A DNA stretch of 9,343 nucleotides from Flavobacteriales bacterium UBA2426 (lineage in GTDB: Bacteria > Bacteroidota > Bacteroidia > Flavobacteriales_F > PHOS-HE28): contig DDRC01000011.1 of assembly GCA_002342985.1 (NCBI GenBank), forward strand, positions 27,513 through 36,855, given 5' to 3'. The translations under genes and the position numbers were made by a program. This document shows positions 1 to 6,750 of this stretch, piece after piece (the stretch's first letter is position 1; the number at the start of each line of letters is the position of its first letter). The notes under the pieces are model-generated. The model was not told the DNA's origin. It did not search any database and was given only the letters and a program-made list of their open reading frames with translations.

Positions 1-695
1 CAAGCAGTGTCGGTGCCGAAGTACGACACACGGGCCTTGAGCAGCGAGATTGCATTCTCAGGTACCGGTCGTTGGATGAAAAGGAATACGCTGTCGGGGA
101 AGATCGATCGGAGCAGTGGCAGCTGCCAGTTGAGCTCCATGGCCTTGAGCAGCACGGGCTTCGCGAATACTTGCTCCATGGCGGCCACATCGCTTCGCAG
201 CTGGGCCACTTCCGTAGGTCCCGGCTCGGCGAGGAGCCTGTCCTGCGTTTCACCGAACCGGAAGAAACGCCGCCAGAAGTAGCCGAAGTCGTGCGGTGCA
301 TTCGCGCCGCGTGTCCGACCGAGCTCCGAGGAGAAGGAATCTGACATTGACCGGTCCGGGAAGACCTCGCCACGGTGGTCGAGGTCATGCAGGATCCTGT
401 GAATGAGGGCGCCGACATAGGGGTCGCTGTAGAACCGAGACATTATGTTGGTGGGGTAGGCCACTAGACCGGTGGCCGCCAGCCATTGCATCAGCAGGGT
501 GGAGCCCCCGCGCGCGCATCCCACCACGAAGAGGACCGGTAGCCGCGGACTGGACGGACGGTCCATCAGGTCTCGGGCCTTGGCAAGGTGCTCGTTGAGC
601 TTACGCAGCAGGGCCTCCAGCTCCGGATCGCGCGCATGCCTGCTGGTCCGTTGGAGCGATTCCCAAGGATTCAGGCCAGACGATTCAGTTGCCAT
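1..695 (-). CDS. Sulfotransferase family protein (PAPS-dependent type), 3' end cut by window edge
   Basis: Reading the minus strand from the ATG at 693-695 gives 231 residues with no stop before the left edge, so the C-terminus is missing. Residues 54-68 carry a 5'-phosphosulfate-binding loop (LFVVGCARGGSTLL) after a hydrophobic strand. Residues 209-217 (R209, P210, S217) fit the 3'-phosphate-binding motif in which Arg and Ser are eight residues apart. Both are hallmarks of PAPS-dependent sulfotransferases, so the likely reaction is transfer of sulfate from PAPS to a hydroxyl or amine, here presumably on a glycan. No signal peptide is seen, so it should act in the cytoplasm. The start overlaps the last 25 bases of the upstream DegT-like gene, which suggests one operon with coupled translation. 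The region before the ATG (GGGAACGAGC) is a weak ribosome site at best. The family call is strong, but the acceptor is unknown. Confidence 0.85.
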   Translation of the reverse strand, partial: MATESSGLNPWESLQRTSRHARDPELEALLRKLNEHLAKARDLMDRPSSPRLPVLFVVGCARGGSTLLMQWLAATGLVAYPTNIMSRFYSDPYVGALIHRILHDLDHRGEVFPDRSMSDSFSSELGRTRGANAPHDFGYFWRRFFRFGETQDRLLAEPGPTEVAQLRSDVAAMEQVFAKPVLLKAMELNWQLPLLRSIFPDSVFLFIQRPVPENAISLLKARVSYFGTDTA

Positions 696-1675
696 GCTCG
701 TTCCCGGATTTGTTCAGGTGAATACCGCTGGTCGATGGGGAAGGCGATGAGCCGTTCCGTTAGGTCCAGGGCCTCGGGGAACCGCTCGATGCCCGGCCGC
801 TGCGGAATCTCCGGCCAGTAGCGTGCGGCGAAGATCCCGGCTTCGTGTATGCGCCGGAGGTCCACTGGCTGGTCGAGCAGCAAGGGATAGTTCAAGGGGC
901 TTGACAGCCCCGCTAGGTCGAGGCGAAGCCGATTCCGTGGACCGAGGACGACATGCGCCGCCCAGAAATTCTCCAGCCGACGGTCTCGTGCCGAGTTATG
1001 ATCCAGGCGGAGGAGCAACTCATGCGACAGCCTTGAGGCTTGCTCAATCCGCGTCGAGATGTGCTGCTCGTTCCGCCCGTATGACTCACGTACCGAAGGG
1101 CCCGAACCCATGGCCCGGAGAATCAGGTGGTCGCCATGGACATCCTGGTTCGGCGCCAATTCCACACGAACGGGCCGTGGCGTGAAGAGGAAGGCTCCGT
1201 CTGGCACGCCCCGGAACTTGCGCGCCGAGTTGAAGCCATAGTGCCCTGCAGGCGGAGCCCCCGAGAAATAAGCGTGCGTGGAATCGATGACGGCCCGCGG
1301 ACCCAATCGGGAGGCCAGTTGATGCACCGCAAGGGTGCGGATGCCGAAGTAGTCCACCAGGATGGTCAGCTCATCACCTGCAGGTCGCGGTTCGCTTATG
1401 GGCAGGAATTGCTCGTCGATGCAGTAGTGCACCAGCTCGATGCCGCGTTCCTGCATCGGATGCAGCAGCGTGTCGCAGGCGTAGAACGGAACGTGCACGC
1501 GCCTCGGTCGCTCCAGGTCCAGGATGAGGGCGAGGCAGGCTCTGCCGCTGCTGAGGAGCAGCGCCTCGGGATAGGGTAGCGGGCCGGGCTCGCCCCAAGG
1601 TTCCAGGCCCATGAACCCGCCGAATCCGGCCACTTGGCCCTGTGGTGCACCGCCTGCTTGCCCGGCATTTTCCAT
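671..1675 (-). CDS. Divergent DegT/DnrJ/EryC1-type PLP aminotransferase homologue
   Basis: The 334-residue product has the fold signatures of sugar aminotransferases but is a divergent branch. An SGR turn (43-45) follows a conserved-looking GFGGFMGLE start (18-25). VIDSTHAYF (129-137) supplies Asp131, expected to hold the PLP ring nitrogen. FNSARKF (148-154) supplies Lys153, expected to form the Schiff base. The tail has a YW pair (286-287) and PIDQRY (313-318). I recall this pattern from glycan-locus proteins annotated as DegT-like or dTDP-amino-sugar transaminases, whose true substrate is mostly unknown. Met1 (1673-1675) is preferred over Met22 because the GFGGFMGLE block looks conserved and would be lost from Met22. 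Catalytic residues are present, so it is not obviously dead. It heads a two-gene operon with the overlapping sulfotransferase gene and is divergent from the VioA-like gene. The exact reaction is not known. Confidence 0.82.
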   Translation of the reverse strand: MENAGQAGGAPQGQVAGFGGFMGLEPWGEPGPLPYPEALLLSSGRACLALILDLERPRRVHVPFYACDTLLHPMQERGIELVHYCIDEQFLPISEPRPAGDELTILVDYFGIRTLAVHQLASRLGPRAVIDSTHAYFSGAPPAGHYGFNSARKFRGVPDGAFLFTPRPVRVELAPNQDVHGDHLILRAMGSGPSVRESYGRNEQHISTRIEQASRLSHELLLRLDHNSARDRRLENFWAAHVVLGPRNRLRLDLAGLSSPLNYPLLLDQPVDLRRIHEAGIFAARYWPEIPQRPGIERFPEALDLTERLIAFPIDQRYSPEQIRERAWQLNRLA

Positions 1676-1681
1676 GCCCGG
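1661..1681 (-). promoter_or_regulatory. Imperfect inverted repeat over the start codon of the DegT-like gene
   Basis: In the minus-strand transcript an eight-base arm, CCGGGCAT, pairs with ATGCCGGG around a five-base GGAAA loop, with a single G-G mismatch. The first two bases of the ATG at 1675-1673 lie in the left arm. Such a hairpin could mask the start codon and damp translation. In a GC-rich genome it may also be chance, and there is no independent evidence of function. Confidence 0.25.
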
Positions 1682-1723
1682 CGAAGGTCGGATTATTTCA
1701 AGCCCCGAGCGCTTGGTGCCTTG

Positions 1724-1731
1724 TACTTTCG
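1724..1731 (+). promoter_or_regulatory. Possible Bacteroidota-like -7 promoter box for the VioA-like gene
   Basis: TACTTTCG matches the Bacteroidota -7 consensus TAnnTTTG at all fixed positions but one (C for T). It sits 30 bases before the ATG at 1762, inside the 86-base spacer between two divergent genes. No convincing -33 TTTG lies 19-20 bases upstream. The call rests on position and on similar boxes before the other plus-strand genes. Confidence 0.4.
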
Positions 1732-1761
1732 CCCGCGCTCCATTGGGGCTTCTTGTCTGAA

Positions 1762-2838
1762 ATGCCAGTCACCATTCCTGTCACCAAGGCCTTCCTGCCG
1801 CCCTTCCAGGACGTCGTTGGCATGCTTCAAGGCATCTGGGACTCCGGACAGCTCACCAACAACGGCCCTCTCCTCAAGCAGCTGGAAGCCGAGCTCGTGC
1901 CGCATCATGGAACGCCCCATGTCCTGCTGGCTTCGAACGGCACCATCACTCTGCAGCTGGCGCTGCGTGCCTTCGGCATCACGGGCGAGGTGATCACCAC
2001 GCCCTTCTCCTACGTCGCCTCCACCACGGCCATCCTCTGGGAGCGCTGCACTCCCGTGTTCGTGGATATTGAGCCCGACGGATTCAACATCGATGCGGAC
2101 CTCATCGAGCGGGCCATCACGCCGCGGACGCAGGCCATCCTGGCCACGCACGTGTATGGCCTGCCCTGCAACGTAGAGGCCATTGCGGACATAGCTGCCC
2201 GGCATGGCTTGAAGGTGATTTACGATGCGGCGCACGCATTCGGCACCCGCTACCGCGGCCGACCGCTGCTTTCGCAGGGAGACATCAGTTCATGCAGCTT
2301 CCACGCCACAAAGATCTTCCATACCGTGGAGGGCGGCTCACTGGCCTGCGCTGATCCTGCGCTCCACAGGAAGCTTGGCCTCATGCGGGCCTTCGGCCAC
2401 ATCAAGGACGAGCATTTCGAGCCGGGCATCAATGCCAAGAACAGCGAACTGCATGCCGCTGTGGGCCTGCTGGTGCTTCGGCACTTCCCGGCCATCCTGG
2501 AGCGCCGCCGTGCCCAGTGGCTCCGTTATGCCGCCGGGCTGCGCGGCATGCGCATCGCTCGGGTCCCGGCGGAGACGGAGTACAACCACTCCTACTTCCC
2601 GCTGGTGCTCGACTCCGAGCGTGCGATGCATCAGGTGGTGGAGGCCTTGGCCGCCATCGGCGTGGCGCCCCGCCGCTACTTCTATCCGGCGCTCAGCAAT
2701 TTGCCCTATGTCACCGCAAGGGGAAGCTGCCCGATTGCCGAGAGCCTGGCGCTGCGCGTCATCTGCCTCCCGCTGTATCACGACCTGGGCGATGCCGACA
2801 TTGATCGGGTCATCGCGGTCGTCAGGGCCAGTGTATAA
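1762..2838 (+). CDS. DegT/DnrJ/EryC1 sugar aminotransferase, VioA-like (dTDP-4-keto-6-deoxyhexose transaminase)
   Basis: This 358-residue protein is a full-length PLP-dependent sugar aminotransferase. It opens with the typical IPVTKAFLPP (5-14) and LTNNGP (31-36). It has ASNGTITL (57-64) for the PLP phosphate region, VIYDAAHAF (152-160) with Asp155, and SFHATKIF (179-186) with Lys184 as the expected Schiff-base lysine. PGINAKNSELHAA (221-233) and RRYFYP (304-309) follow the family pattern. The overall wording strongly recalls VioA, which transaminates dTDP-4-keto-6-deoxyglucose to dTDP-4-amino-4,6-dideoxyglucose using glutamate. The substrate here is inferred from resemblance, not shown. The open frame extends upstream to 1642, but that start would overlap the divergent gene and add 40 non-homologous residues, so the ATG at 1762 is chosen. 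No strong Shine-Dalgarno is seen. The downstream WbqC-family gene converges on it with a 23-base gap. No strong terminator hairpin lies there. Confidence 0.93.
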   Translation: MPVTIPVTKAFLPPFQDVVGMLQGIWDSGQLTNNGPLLKQLEAELVPHHGTPHVLLASNGTITLQLALRAFGITGEVITTPFSYVASTTAILWERCTPVFVDIEPDGFNIDADLIERAITPRTQAILATHVYGLPCNVEAIADIAARHGLKVIYDAAHAFGTRYRGRPLLSQGDISSCSFHATKIFHTVEGGSLACADPALHRKLGLMRAFGHIKDEHFEPGINAKNSELHAAVGLLVLRHFPAILERRRAQWLRYAAGLRGMRIARVPAETEYNHSYFPLVLDSERAMHQVVEALAAIGVAPRRYFYPALSNLPYVTARGSCPIAESLALRVICLPLYHDLGDADIDRVIAVVRASV

Positions 2839-2861
2839 CCCGGCATGCGGCTGAGCCTGCG

Positions 2862-3611
2862 TCACTCCTCCTTCAGTTCATACTGTTCCAGCATGTCCTG
2901 GATCGCCGACGGGGCGTTGAACATCATTACGTCGATGATGGAGAGCCCCGGGATGAACATGGGATTGCGTTGGTCGTAAGCGGGCAGCCGCTGCTCGTGG
3001 AAGAGGAGCCGGACACCGGCGTCATGGAAGCGCACCGGGTCGAAGAATGTGCGGCCTCCAGGAGGATTGATATACTCGGCCGCACCGATTTCCTGGCACG
3101 TGTAGAGCGACCATTCCATGGGGTGCTTGGGCGTGGGATGACTCAGCCCCATCTCGGAATACACCTCATGCCGGAAGGGAATGTCGAGGTAGGCGCAGGT
3201 GCGTTGGAGCGTATGCGTGAGGAAGGGGACCAGCCTGTCGGATGGGGCGGCGAAGCATTCGCGCAGTACCTCGACCACGGTGGTGTAATGCGGCGCCCGC
3301 AGCAGCTTGTAGGCATCGAGCTGACGCAAGAAGAGGTCGAACCTGGCGGCATCGGGAGCGAGCACCATGTCCTTGATCAGGGTGTCGCGCTCATGCGCGG
3401 CCACGGTGACGCTCACGAATTTCTCACCGCCACCTGCCTTGAGCACACGGTTGCGGTTCATCCAACCCTTGCGGATGTACTGCACTGGGTCGAAGACGAT
3501 CCAGCGGTCCGAATGCGCAATCAGGCCGAAGTAGCCCAGATAGGGGAAGAAATAGGGCTGCATGATGCCCACCCGCTTGCCCTCGTACACCTCTCGTCCT
3601 GTTGCGTCCAT
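2862..3611 (-). CDS. WbqC family protein
   Basis: The 249-residue product carries WbqC-family signatures: GIMQPYFFPYLGYF (15-28), a D-x-V-x-Y-x-RKGW-x-NRN block (41-54), INPPGG (181-186) and SIIDVMMFN (224-232). WbqC-like proteins are cytoplasmic, lack a firmly established reaction, and are found in O-antigen and capsule loci. They often lie near DegT aminotransferases, as here, where the VioA-like gene is the convergent neighbour. A role in processing or acylating an amino-sugar intermediate is therefore a reasonable guess, not a demonstrated one. The frame stays open upstream to 3695. The ATG at 3609-3611 is chosen because it sits 16 codons before the conserved IMQPYFFPY and the extra 28 residues look like random GC-rich coding. 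AGCAGG just before this ATG is a weak ribosome site. The gene appears to be transcribed alone. Confidence 0.9.
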   Translation of the reverse strand: MDATGREVYEGKRVGIMQPYFFPYLGYFGLIAHSDRWIVFDPVQYIRKGWMNRNRVLKAGGGEKFVSVTVAAHERDTLIKDMVLAPDAARFDLFLRQLDAYKLLRAPHYTTVVEVLRECFAAPSDRLVPFLTHTLQRTCAYLDIPFRHEVYSEMGLSHPTPKHPMEWSLYTCQEIGAAEYINPPGGRTFFDPVRFHDAGVRLLFHEQRLPAYDQRNPMFIPGLSIIDVMMFNAPSAIQDMLEQYELKEE

Positions 3612-3820
3612 GCCTGCTGCTCTTGCGCCGGGAAATGGCGGCGCCGTGCCCGCCAGTCGGCATCCAGGCCGTGAAGATCGCCAGTTCCGTGCCATTCGGC
3701 TTGATGCAATCCCACGAGGGCCAGGCGGTGGCCACTTGTCTACTACATGCTATCCTTGCCAGGTGGTTCGTGGTCAGGTCGGCGATTACCATTGATACTG
3801 ACCGCCATGCCCAAGGTGAA
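3612..3820. other. Divergent intergenic spacer between WbqC-family gene and second sulfotransferase gene
   Basis: This 209-base stretch is the longest non-coding region in the window. Open frames from both sides run into it but show no family similarity. It holds one candidate plus-strand -7 box (3751-3758). I see no clear promoter for the minus-strand gene, no tRNA and no terminator. Confidence 0.55.
3751..3758 (+). promoter_or_regulatory. Possible Bacteroidota-like -7 promoter box for the second sulfotransferase gene
   Basis: TATCCTTG matches TAnnTTTG with one mismatch and is followed by CC, as at other plus-strand boxes here. It lies 62 bases before the ATG at 3821. A -33 element is only hinted at (GGTG ending 20 bases upstream). 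Confidence 0.35.
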
Positions 3821-4756
3821 ATGCAAGCGCTGCGCACGGTAGTACTCCACATCGGCTGGCCCAAGACGGGCACGACGACGCTGCAGAAACATGTGTTCGC
3901 CAACGTGAAAGGGCACCGCTACCTCGGCAAGACGCCGTTCGTCACCGGGGCGAACAAGCATACGTTCCGCCTCGTGCATGCGCTTGCCTATGCCAGTGCC
4001 GAGTGCTTTCACGAGGAGGCGGAAGCCCTTCGCTCCGACTTGGCACGCGTGGAGACCGAGCGCTATGGCAATGTGGATGACCGCACCCCAGCGATCATCT
4101 CCGAGGAGGGTGTGCTGAGCAGCTTGTTGAAGCCATCGGACCATCAGCATCATGGCTATTCCACCGCATCGCTCAGCCAGATTGCTGACCGCCTGCTGCA
4201 GCTCGAGTCACTTTGGAAGGTCCGCTTCGAACTGCTTGTCTCCGAGCGCGATCCGATGGAGATCCTGCATGCCTACTATGCCCAGATGTACCATGTCTTC
4301 AGGACCTTCGGAGGACTGAAGAGCTTCCAAGGGTATATAAGGACGGGAACATCGGGCCGGCCGGGCCATGACCTTGGCTTCAGGTATCTCCAAGGCGCGC
4401 ATGTGCGCGATACGCTCGTACACCAGTTCGGCGCGGCGCGTGTGCATTGCATTCCCATGAATGAATTATTCACCGATGTGCGGGTGCGGCTGAGCGCATG
4501 GTATCCGGCCTTCCCCGATGCAGCCATCGGACAGGTGGAGGGGGAGAACAAACGTTCAATCGCGAAGGATGTTAAATTGACCCACCTGCGTCCCGTTTGG
4601 ATGCCAAAGGCGCGCTTTCGCCTGATTGATTTCCTGCGAGCGGTTCGTGCCATGCACCGGGAGCGCTACGCCGACCACAGCAAGCTGGAGGTGCAGGTGG
4701 TAATGACTGATGGGGACCGGGAGGCTTTGAGCAACTTTTTCCGGAGCGGGGCGTGA
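3821..4756 (+). CDS. Sulfotransferase-like protein (second, distinct subfamily)
   Basis: The 311-residue product begins with a short strand and the loop HIGWPKTGTTTLQ (10-22). This is the classic 5'-phosphosulfate-binding motif, with Lys15 as the likely catalytic and PAPS-contacting lysine. IISEEG (92-97) fits the conserved acidic strand. LLVSERDP (138-145) fits the 3'-phosphate-binding strand with Arg143. The Ser expected eight residues after this Arg is Ala151, although the following Tyr153 is kept, so PAPS binding may be altered. NKR (243-245) and the DREALSNFF tail match bacterial sulfotransferase-like proteins of glycan loci. The ATG at 3821 is chosen because it lies nine codons before the loop and has AAGGTG just upstream, although the frame is open to 3602. 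The family-2 glycosyltransferase gene follows 56 bases downstream on the same strand, with its own possible promoter. It shares little beyond motifs with the sulfotransferase at the left edge. The acceptor is unknown. Confidence 0.83.
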   Translation: MQALRTVVLHIGWPKTGTTTLQKHVFANVKGHRYLGKTPFVTGANKHTFRLVHALAYASAECFHEEAEALRSDLARVETERYGNVDDRTPAIISEEGVLSSLLKPSDHQHHGYSTASLSQIADRLLQLESLWKVRFELLVSERDPMEILHAYYAQMYHVFRTFGGLKSFQGYIRTGTSGRPGHDLGFRYLQGAHVRDTLVHQFGAARVHCIPMNELFTDVRVRLSAWYPAFPDAAIGQVEGENKRSIAKDVKLTHLRPVWMPKARFRLIDFLRAVRAMHRERYADHSKLEVQVVMTDGDREALSNFFRSGA

Positions 4757-4793
4757 GCCAGGCGGGCCATGCCGTGTATCCCGGTTGAAGACG

Positions 4794-4801
4794 CAGCTTT
4801 G
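4794..4801 (+). promoter_or_regulatory. Possible Bacteroidota-like -7 promoter box for the family 2 glycosyltransferase gene
   Basis: CAGCTTTG matches TAnnTTTG except for the first base and lies 11 bases before the ATG at 4813, within the 56-base gap after the sulfotransferase gene. No clear -33 box is seen. Read-through from the upstream gene is also possible. Confidence 0.3.
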
Positions 4802-4812
4802 CTGACATCGTC

Positions 4813-5811
4813 ATGAGCCGACCTGTGGAGCCAGAGAACCCTGAGGGCGCCCCCGCGCCACTCGTCTCCATCTCGGTCACCGCCCATCGCCACGAGGCCT
4901 ACCTGGCCCAGTGCCTTGAGAGCATCCTTATGCAGGAGTGTCCCTTCGCTTACGAGGTGCTGCTGAGCGAGGACGACAGCGGTGATGGCACACGGGCCAT
5001 CGCACAGCGCTATGCCGAGGCCAATCCCGATCGTATCCGGCTTTTCCTTCACCGCCGCGATCAGCTCATCCGCATCGATGGCCGTCCCACAGGGCGGCAC
5101 AGCCTGCTGCACAACCTCAGTCATGCGCGCGGGCGCTACCTCTGCCACATCGACGGTGACGACTACTGGACTGACCGTGACAGGCTGCGCGTGATGGTGG
5201 AGAAAATGGAGGCCGAGCCGGACCTAGGCCTGGCCTTTCACAATGCGTGGAACGAGTGGGACGATGGGCGGCGCCAGGTCTACCTGGCCCCGTCAATTGC
5301 CAAGCCGCGTTACAGCCGGTCAGACCTTACAGCCGTCAACTTCATCCCCACAGCCGGCGTCATCTGGCGATGGAACGCGCTCCGCGTACTGCCCGACGCC
5401 TTCCAACAGGCGCCCTTCGGGGACTGGGTCATCAATATCCATTTCGCCGGGCTGGGCCCCATCGGCTACGTGGACCGCTTCATGGCCGTGCGCCGTGTGC
5501 ATGAAGGAGGGGCCATGAGCGCGATGGGCACCGTGCGCACCTGCCGCAGCCTGGCGCTTGCTTACGAGGTCATGCGCACCCAAGTGGGCGAAGGCCTTTC
5601 GCCCGTGGCACTGGCCCGGTGGACCAAGCAGGTCACCGACGGCTTCGATCTCGCGCTGAAGGCCGGCGATCGCGACCATGCCCGCTGGTTCCTTGCGCAT
5701 GCCGCCGCCGTGCCGCAGGGCAACATCCCCCGGCGCACGCGCCTGCGCTGGTGGGCGCTGCTGCACTGGCCCCGGCTGATGCGCGCCTATGCGTCCATCA
5801 GGCGGCATTGA
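4813..5811 (+). CDS. Family 2 glycosyltransferase (GT-A fold)
   Basis: The 332-residue protein has a GT2 catalytic domain in its N-terminal two thirds. LVSISVTAHRHEAYL (17-31) is the nucleotide-sugar strand and loop. SEDDSGDGT (52-60) carries the first Asp pair. CHIDGDDYW (111-119) contains the DxDD metal-binding motif. GDWVINIHFAGLG (203-215) and VRRVHEGG (226-233) match the acceptor-side motifs of this branch. The usual role is inverting transfer of a sugar from a nucleotide donor onto a lipid-linked glycan at the cytoplasmic membrane face. The tail (about 260-332) is rich in Arg and Trp with no clear transmembrane helix. No good Shine-Dalgarno precedes the ATG. The gene ends 15 bases from the convergent SGNH gene, with no clear terminator between them. 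Donor and linkage cannot be read from sequence. Confidence 0.93.
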   Translation: MSRPVEPENPEGAPAPLVSISVTAHRHEAYLAQCLESILMQECPFAYEVLLSEDDSGDGTRAIAQRYAEANPDRIRLFLHRRDQLIRIDGRPTGRHSLLHNLSHARGRYLCHIDGDDYWTDRDRLRVMVEKMEAEPDLGLAFHNAWNEWDDGRRQVYLAPSIAKPRYSRSDLTAVNFIPTAGVIWRWNALRVLPDAFQQAPFGDWVINIHFAGLGPIGYVDRFMAVRRVHEGGAMSAMGTVRTCRSLALAYEVMRTQVGEGLSPVALARWTKQVTDGFDLALKAGDRDHARWFLAHAAAVPQGNIPRRTRLRWWALLHWPRLMRAYASIRRH

Positions 5812-5826
5812 CCGTCCGCAACCGCA

Positions 5827-6747
5827 TCAATCCTTCGACATCCCTGCCAGGTCTTCAGCTAAGATCCTTGTGAGCTTCGCTGTACCGCTGGCTTGAAGGT
5901 GATCGCTGTTCCCGAAGTCGATTTCAATGAAGCGTTGATCTTCAGAGAGGTCGTGGTAGCTCACATTCTGAAACGTCCGTGCTAGCTCACGCCCGGTCTT
6001 CCTGGCCAACGCTAGTTGCACGGGGTCCATGACATCAAGATATGCCTTGTGGCAGGGAGGAAAGAAGAAATGCACCTGTATCCCGCGGGCTGCAGCTAGC
6101 TGAATAATCCGGTCTAGGTAAGCGTGATTGATACGGTAGTGGCCGGATGGTCCAAACGTGTGCCGCGCCGCTGTTTCCTTTCCATGCGCGACAAAATCCA
6201 AGCCCGGCTTCGGCCGCCCTGGTGCTCCGCCGTTAACCCGGCACCTGATGTTGTCGCTGCCATAGAGCAGGTGGTCCATAAGCATACGTAGTGAAACCGA
6301 CTTCCGCGCGTTCAACACCTCGAAACGGTGCTCAAGGCTAGAGGCCTGTTCAGGCATATCCATGTAGATGGCATAGTTCTTCACGCGCCACGGCTCAGGC
6401 CCCTCCTCAATGACTGCGCCTATTGAGTAATAGGACAGCGGTAGGACAATCGTACTCAAAGCGGGCAACTCTGCAAGATAGTGCTCCAGGATAGCCAGGT
6501 CGCGGCGATGGTCCTGCGACATGTTTGCCGCATTATAGGCAGGTACGCCGAAGCCCAGGGGATCGACCCCATTGAACGCATGAGAGTTGCCAAGTACAAG
6601 GATTCGAATTGAGTCGCCATGGTTCAAGAGGCGCTCGTGCGTGTAGCTGTAGTTGTTGGGAATAGCGCGCAGTCCGCATTCAACCATCACGATGATGCCC
6701 AGGATGGGAAGAATGAAGGCCATCGTACGAAGCAGGTAGCGTACCAT
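5827..6747 (-). CDS. SGNH-hydrolase-like membrane-anchored protein, partner of MBOAT acyltransferase
   Basis: The 306-residue product starts with one hydrophobic segment (about 9-23), probably an anchor placing the rest outside the cytoplasm. ILVLGNSHAFNGVDP (49-63) is a block I-type motif with nucleophile candidate Ser55. YNAANMSQD (71-79) resembles the oxyanion-Asn block. NSDHLQASG (280-288) supplies a D-x-x-H-like end as Asp282-His283, where the catalytic Asp and His would be adjacent instead of spaced. Proteins of this kind are commonly encoded next to MBOAT genes, in the manner of AlgJ/AlgX with AlgI. They probably help move acetyl groups onto, or off, a glycan. The start is three bases after the MBOAT stop, so the two are an operon. 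The gene is much lower in GC than the genes at either end of the window (sampled 60-base rows at 45-60%), which may signal transfer. Whether it is a transferase, an esterase or inactive is open. Confidence 0.8.
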   Translation of the reverse strand: MVRYLLRTMAFILPILGIIVMVECGLRAIPNNYSYTHERLLNHGDSIRILVLGNSHAFNGVDPLGFGVPAYNAANMSQDHRRDLAILEHYLAELPALSTIVLPLSYYSIGAVIEEGPEPWRVKNYAIYMDMPEQASSLEHRFEVLNARKSVSLRMLMDHLLYGSDNIRCRVNGGAPGRPKPGLDFVAHGKETAARHTFGPSGHYRINHAYLDRIIQLAAARGIQVHFFFPPCHKAYLDVMDPVQLALARKTGRELARTFQNVSYHDLSEDQRFIEIDFGNSDHLQASGTAKLTRILAEDLAGMSKD

Positions 6748-6750
6748 GGC

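Noticed and set aside
1661..1682. Direct repeat GCCCGGC, two copies
   Set aside because: It is a short GC-rich heptamer that is likely by chance. The inverted pairing in the same place is the more notable structure.
1642..1761. Upstream extension of the VioA-like gene by 40 codons
   Set aside because: It would overlap the start of the divergent gene, the added residues do not resemble the family, and the family normally begins at about IPVTKPF.
1693..2235. 180-codon minus-strand open frame
   Set aside because: It is antisense to the VioA-like aminotransferase, with no family features.
2839..2861. Possible terminator between the convergent VioA-like and WbqC genes
   Set aside because: Only a short, mismatched GC stem (GCGGCT/GCCTGC) is possible and there is no T run.
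2970..3674. 234-codon plus-strand open frame
   Set aside because: It is antisense to the WbqC-family gene, which has clear conserved blocks. The plus-strand translation shows none.
3807..3842. Eleven-codon open frame overlapping the second sulfotransferase start
   Set aside because: It could be an upstream ORF, but it has no ribosome site or conservation evidence, and chance short ORFs are common.
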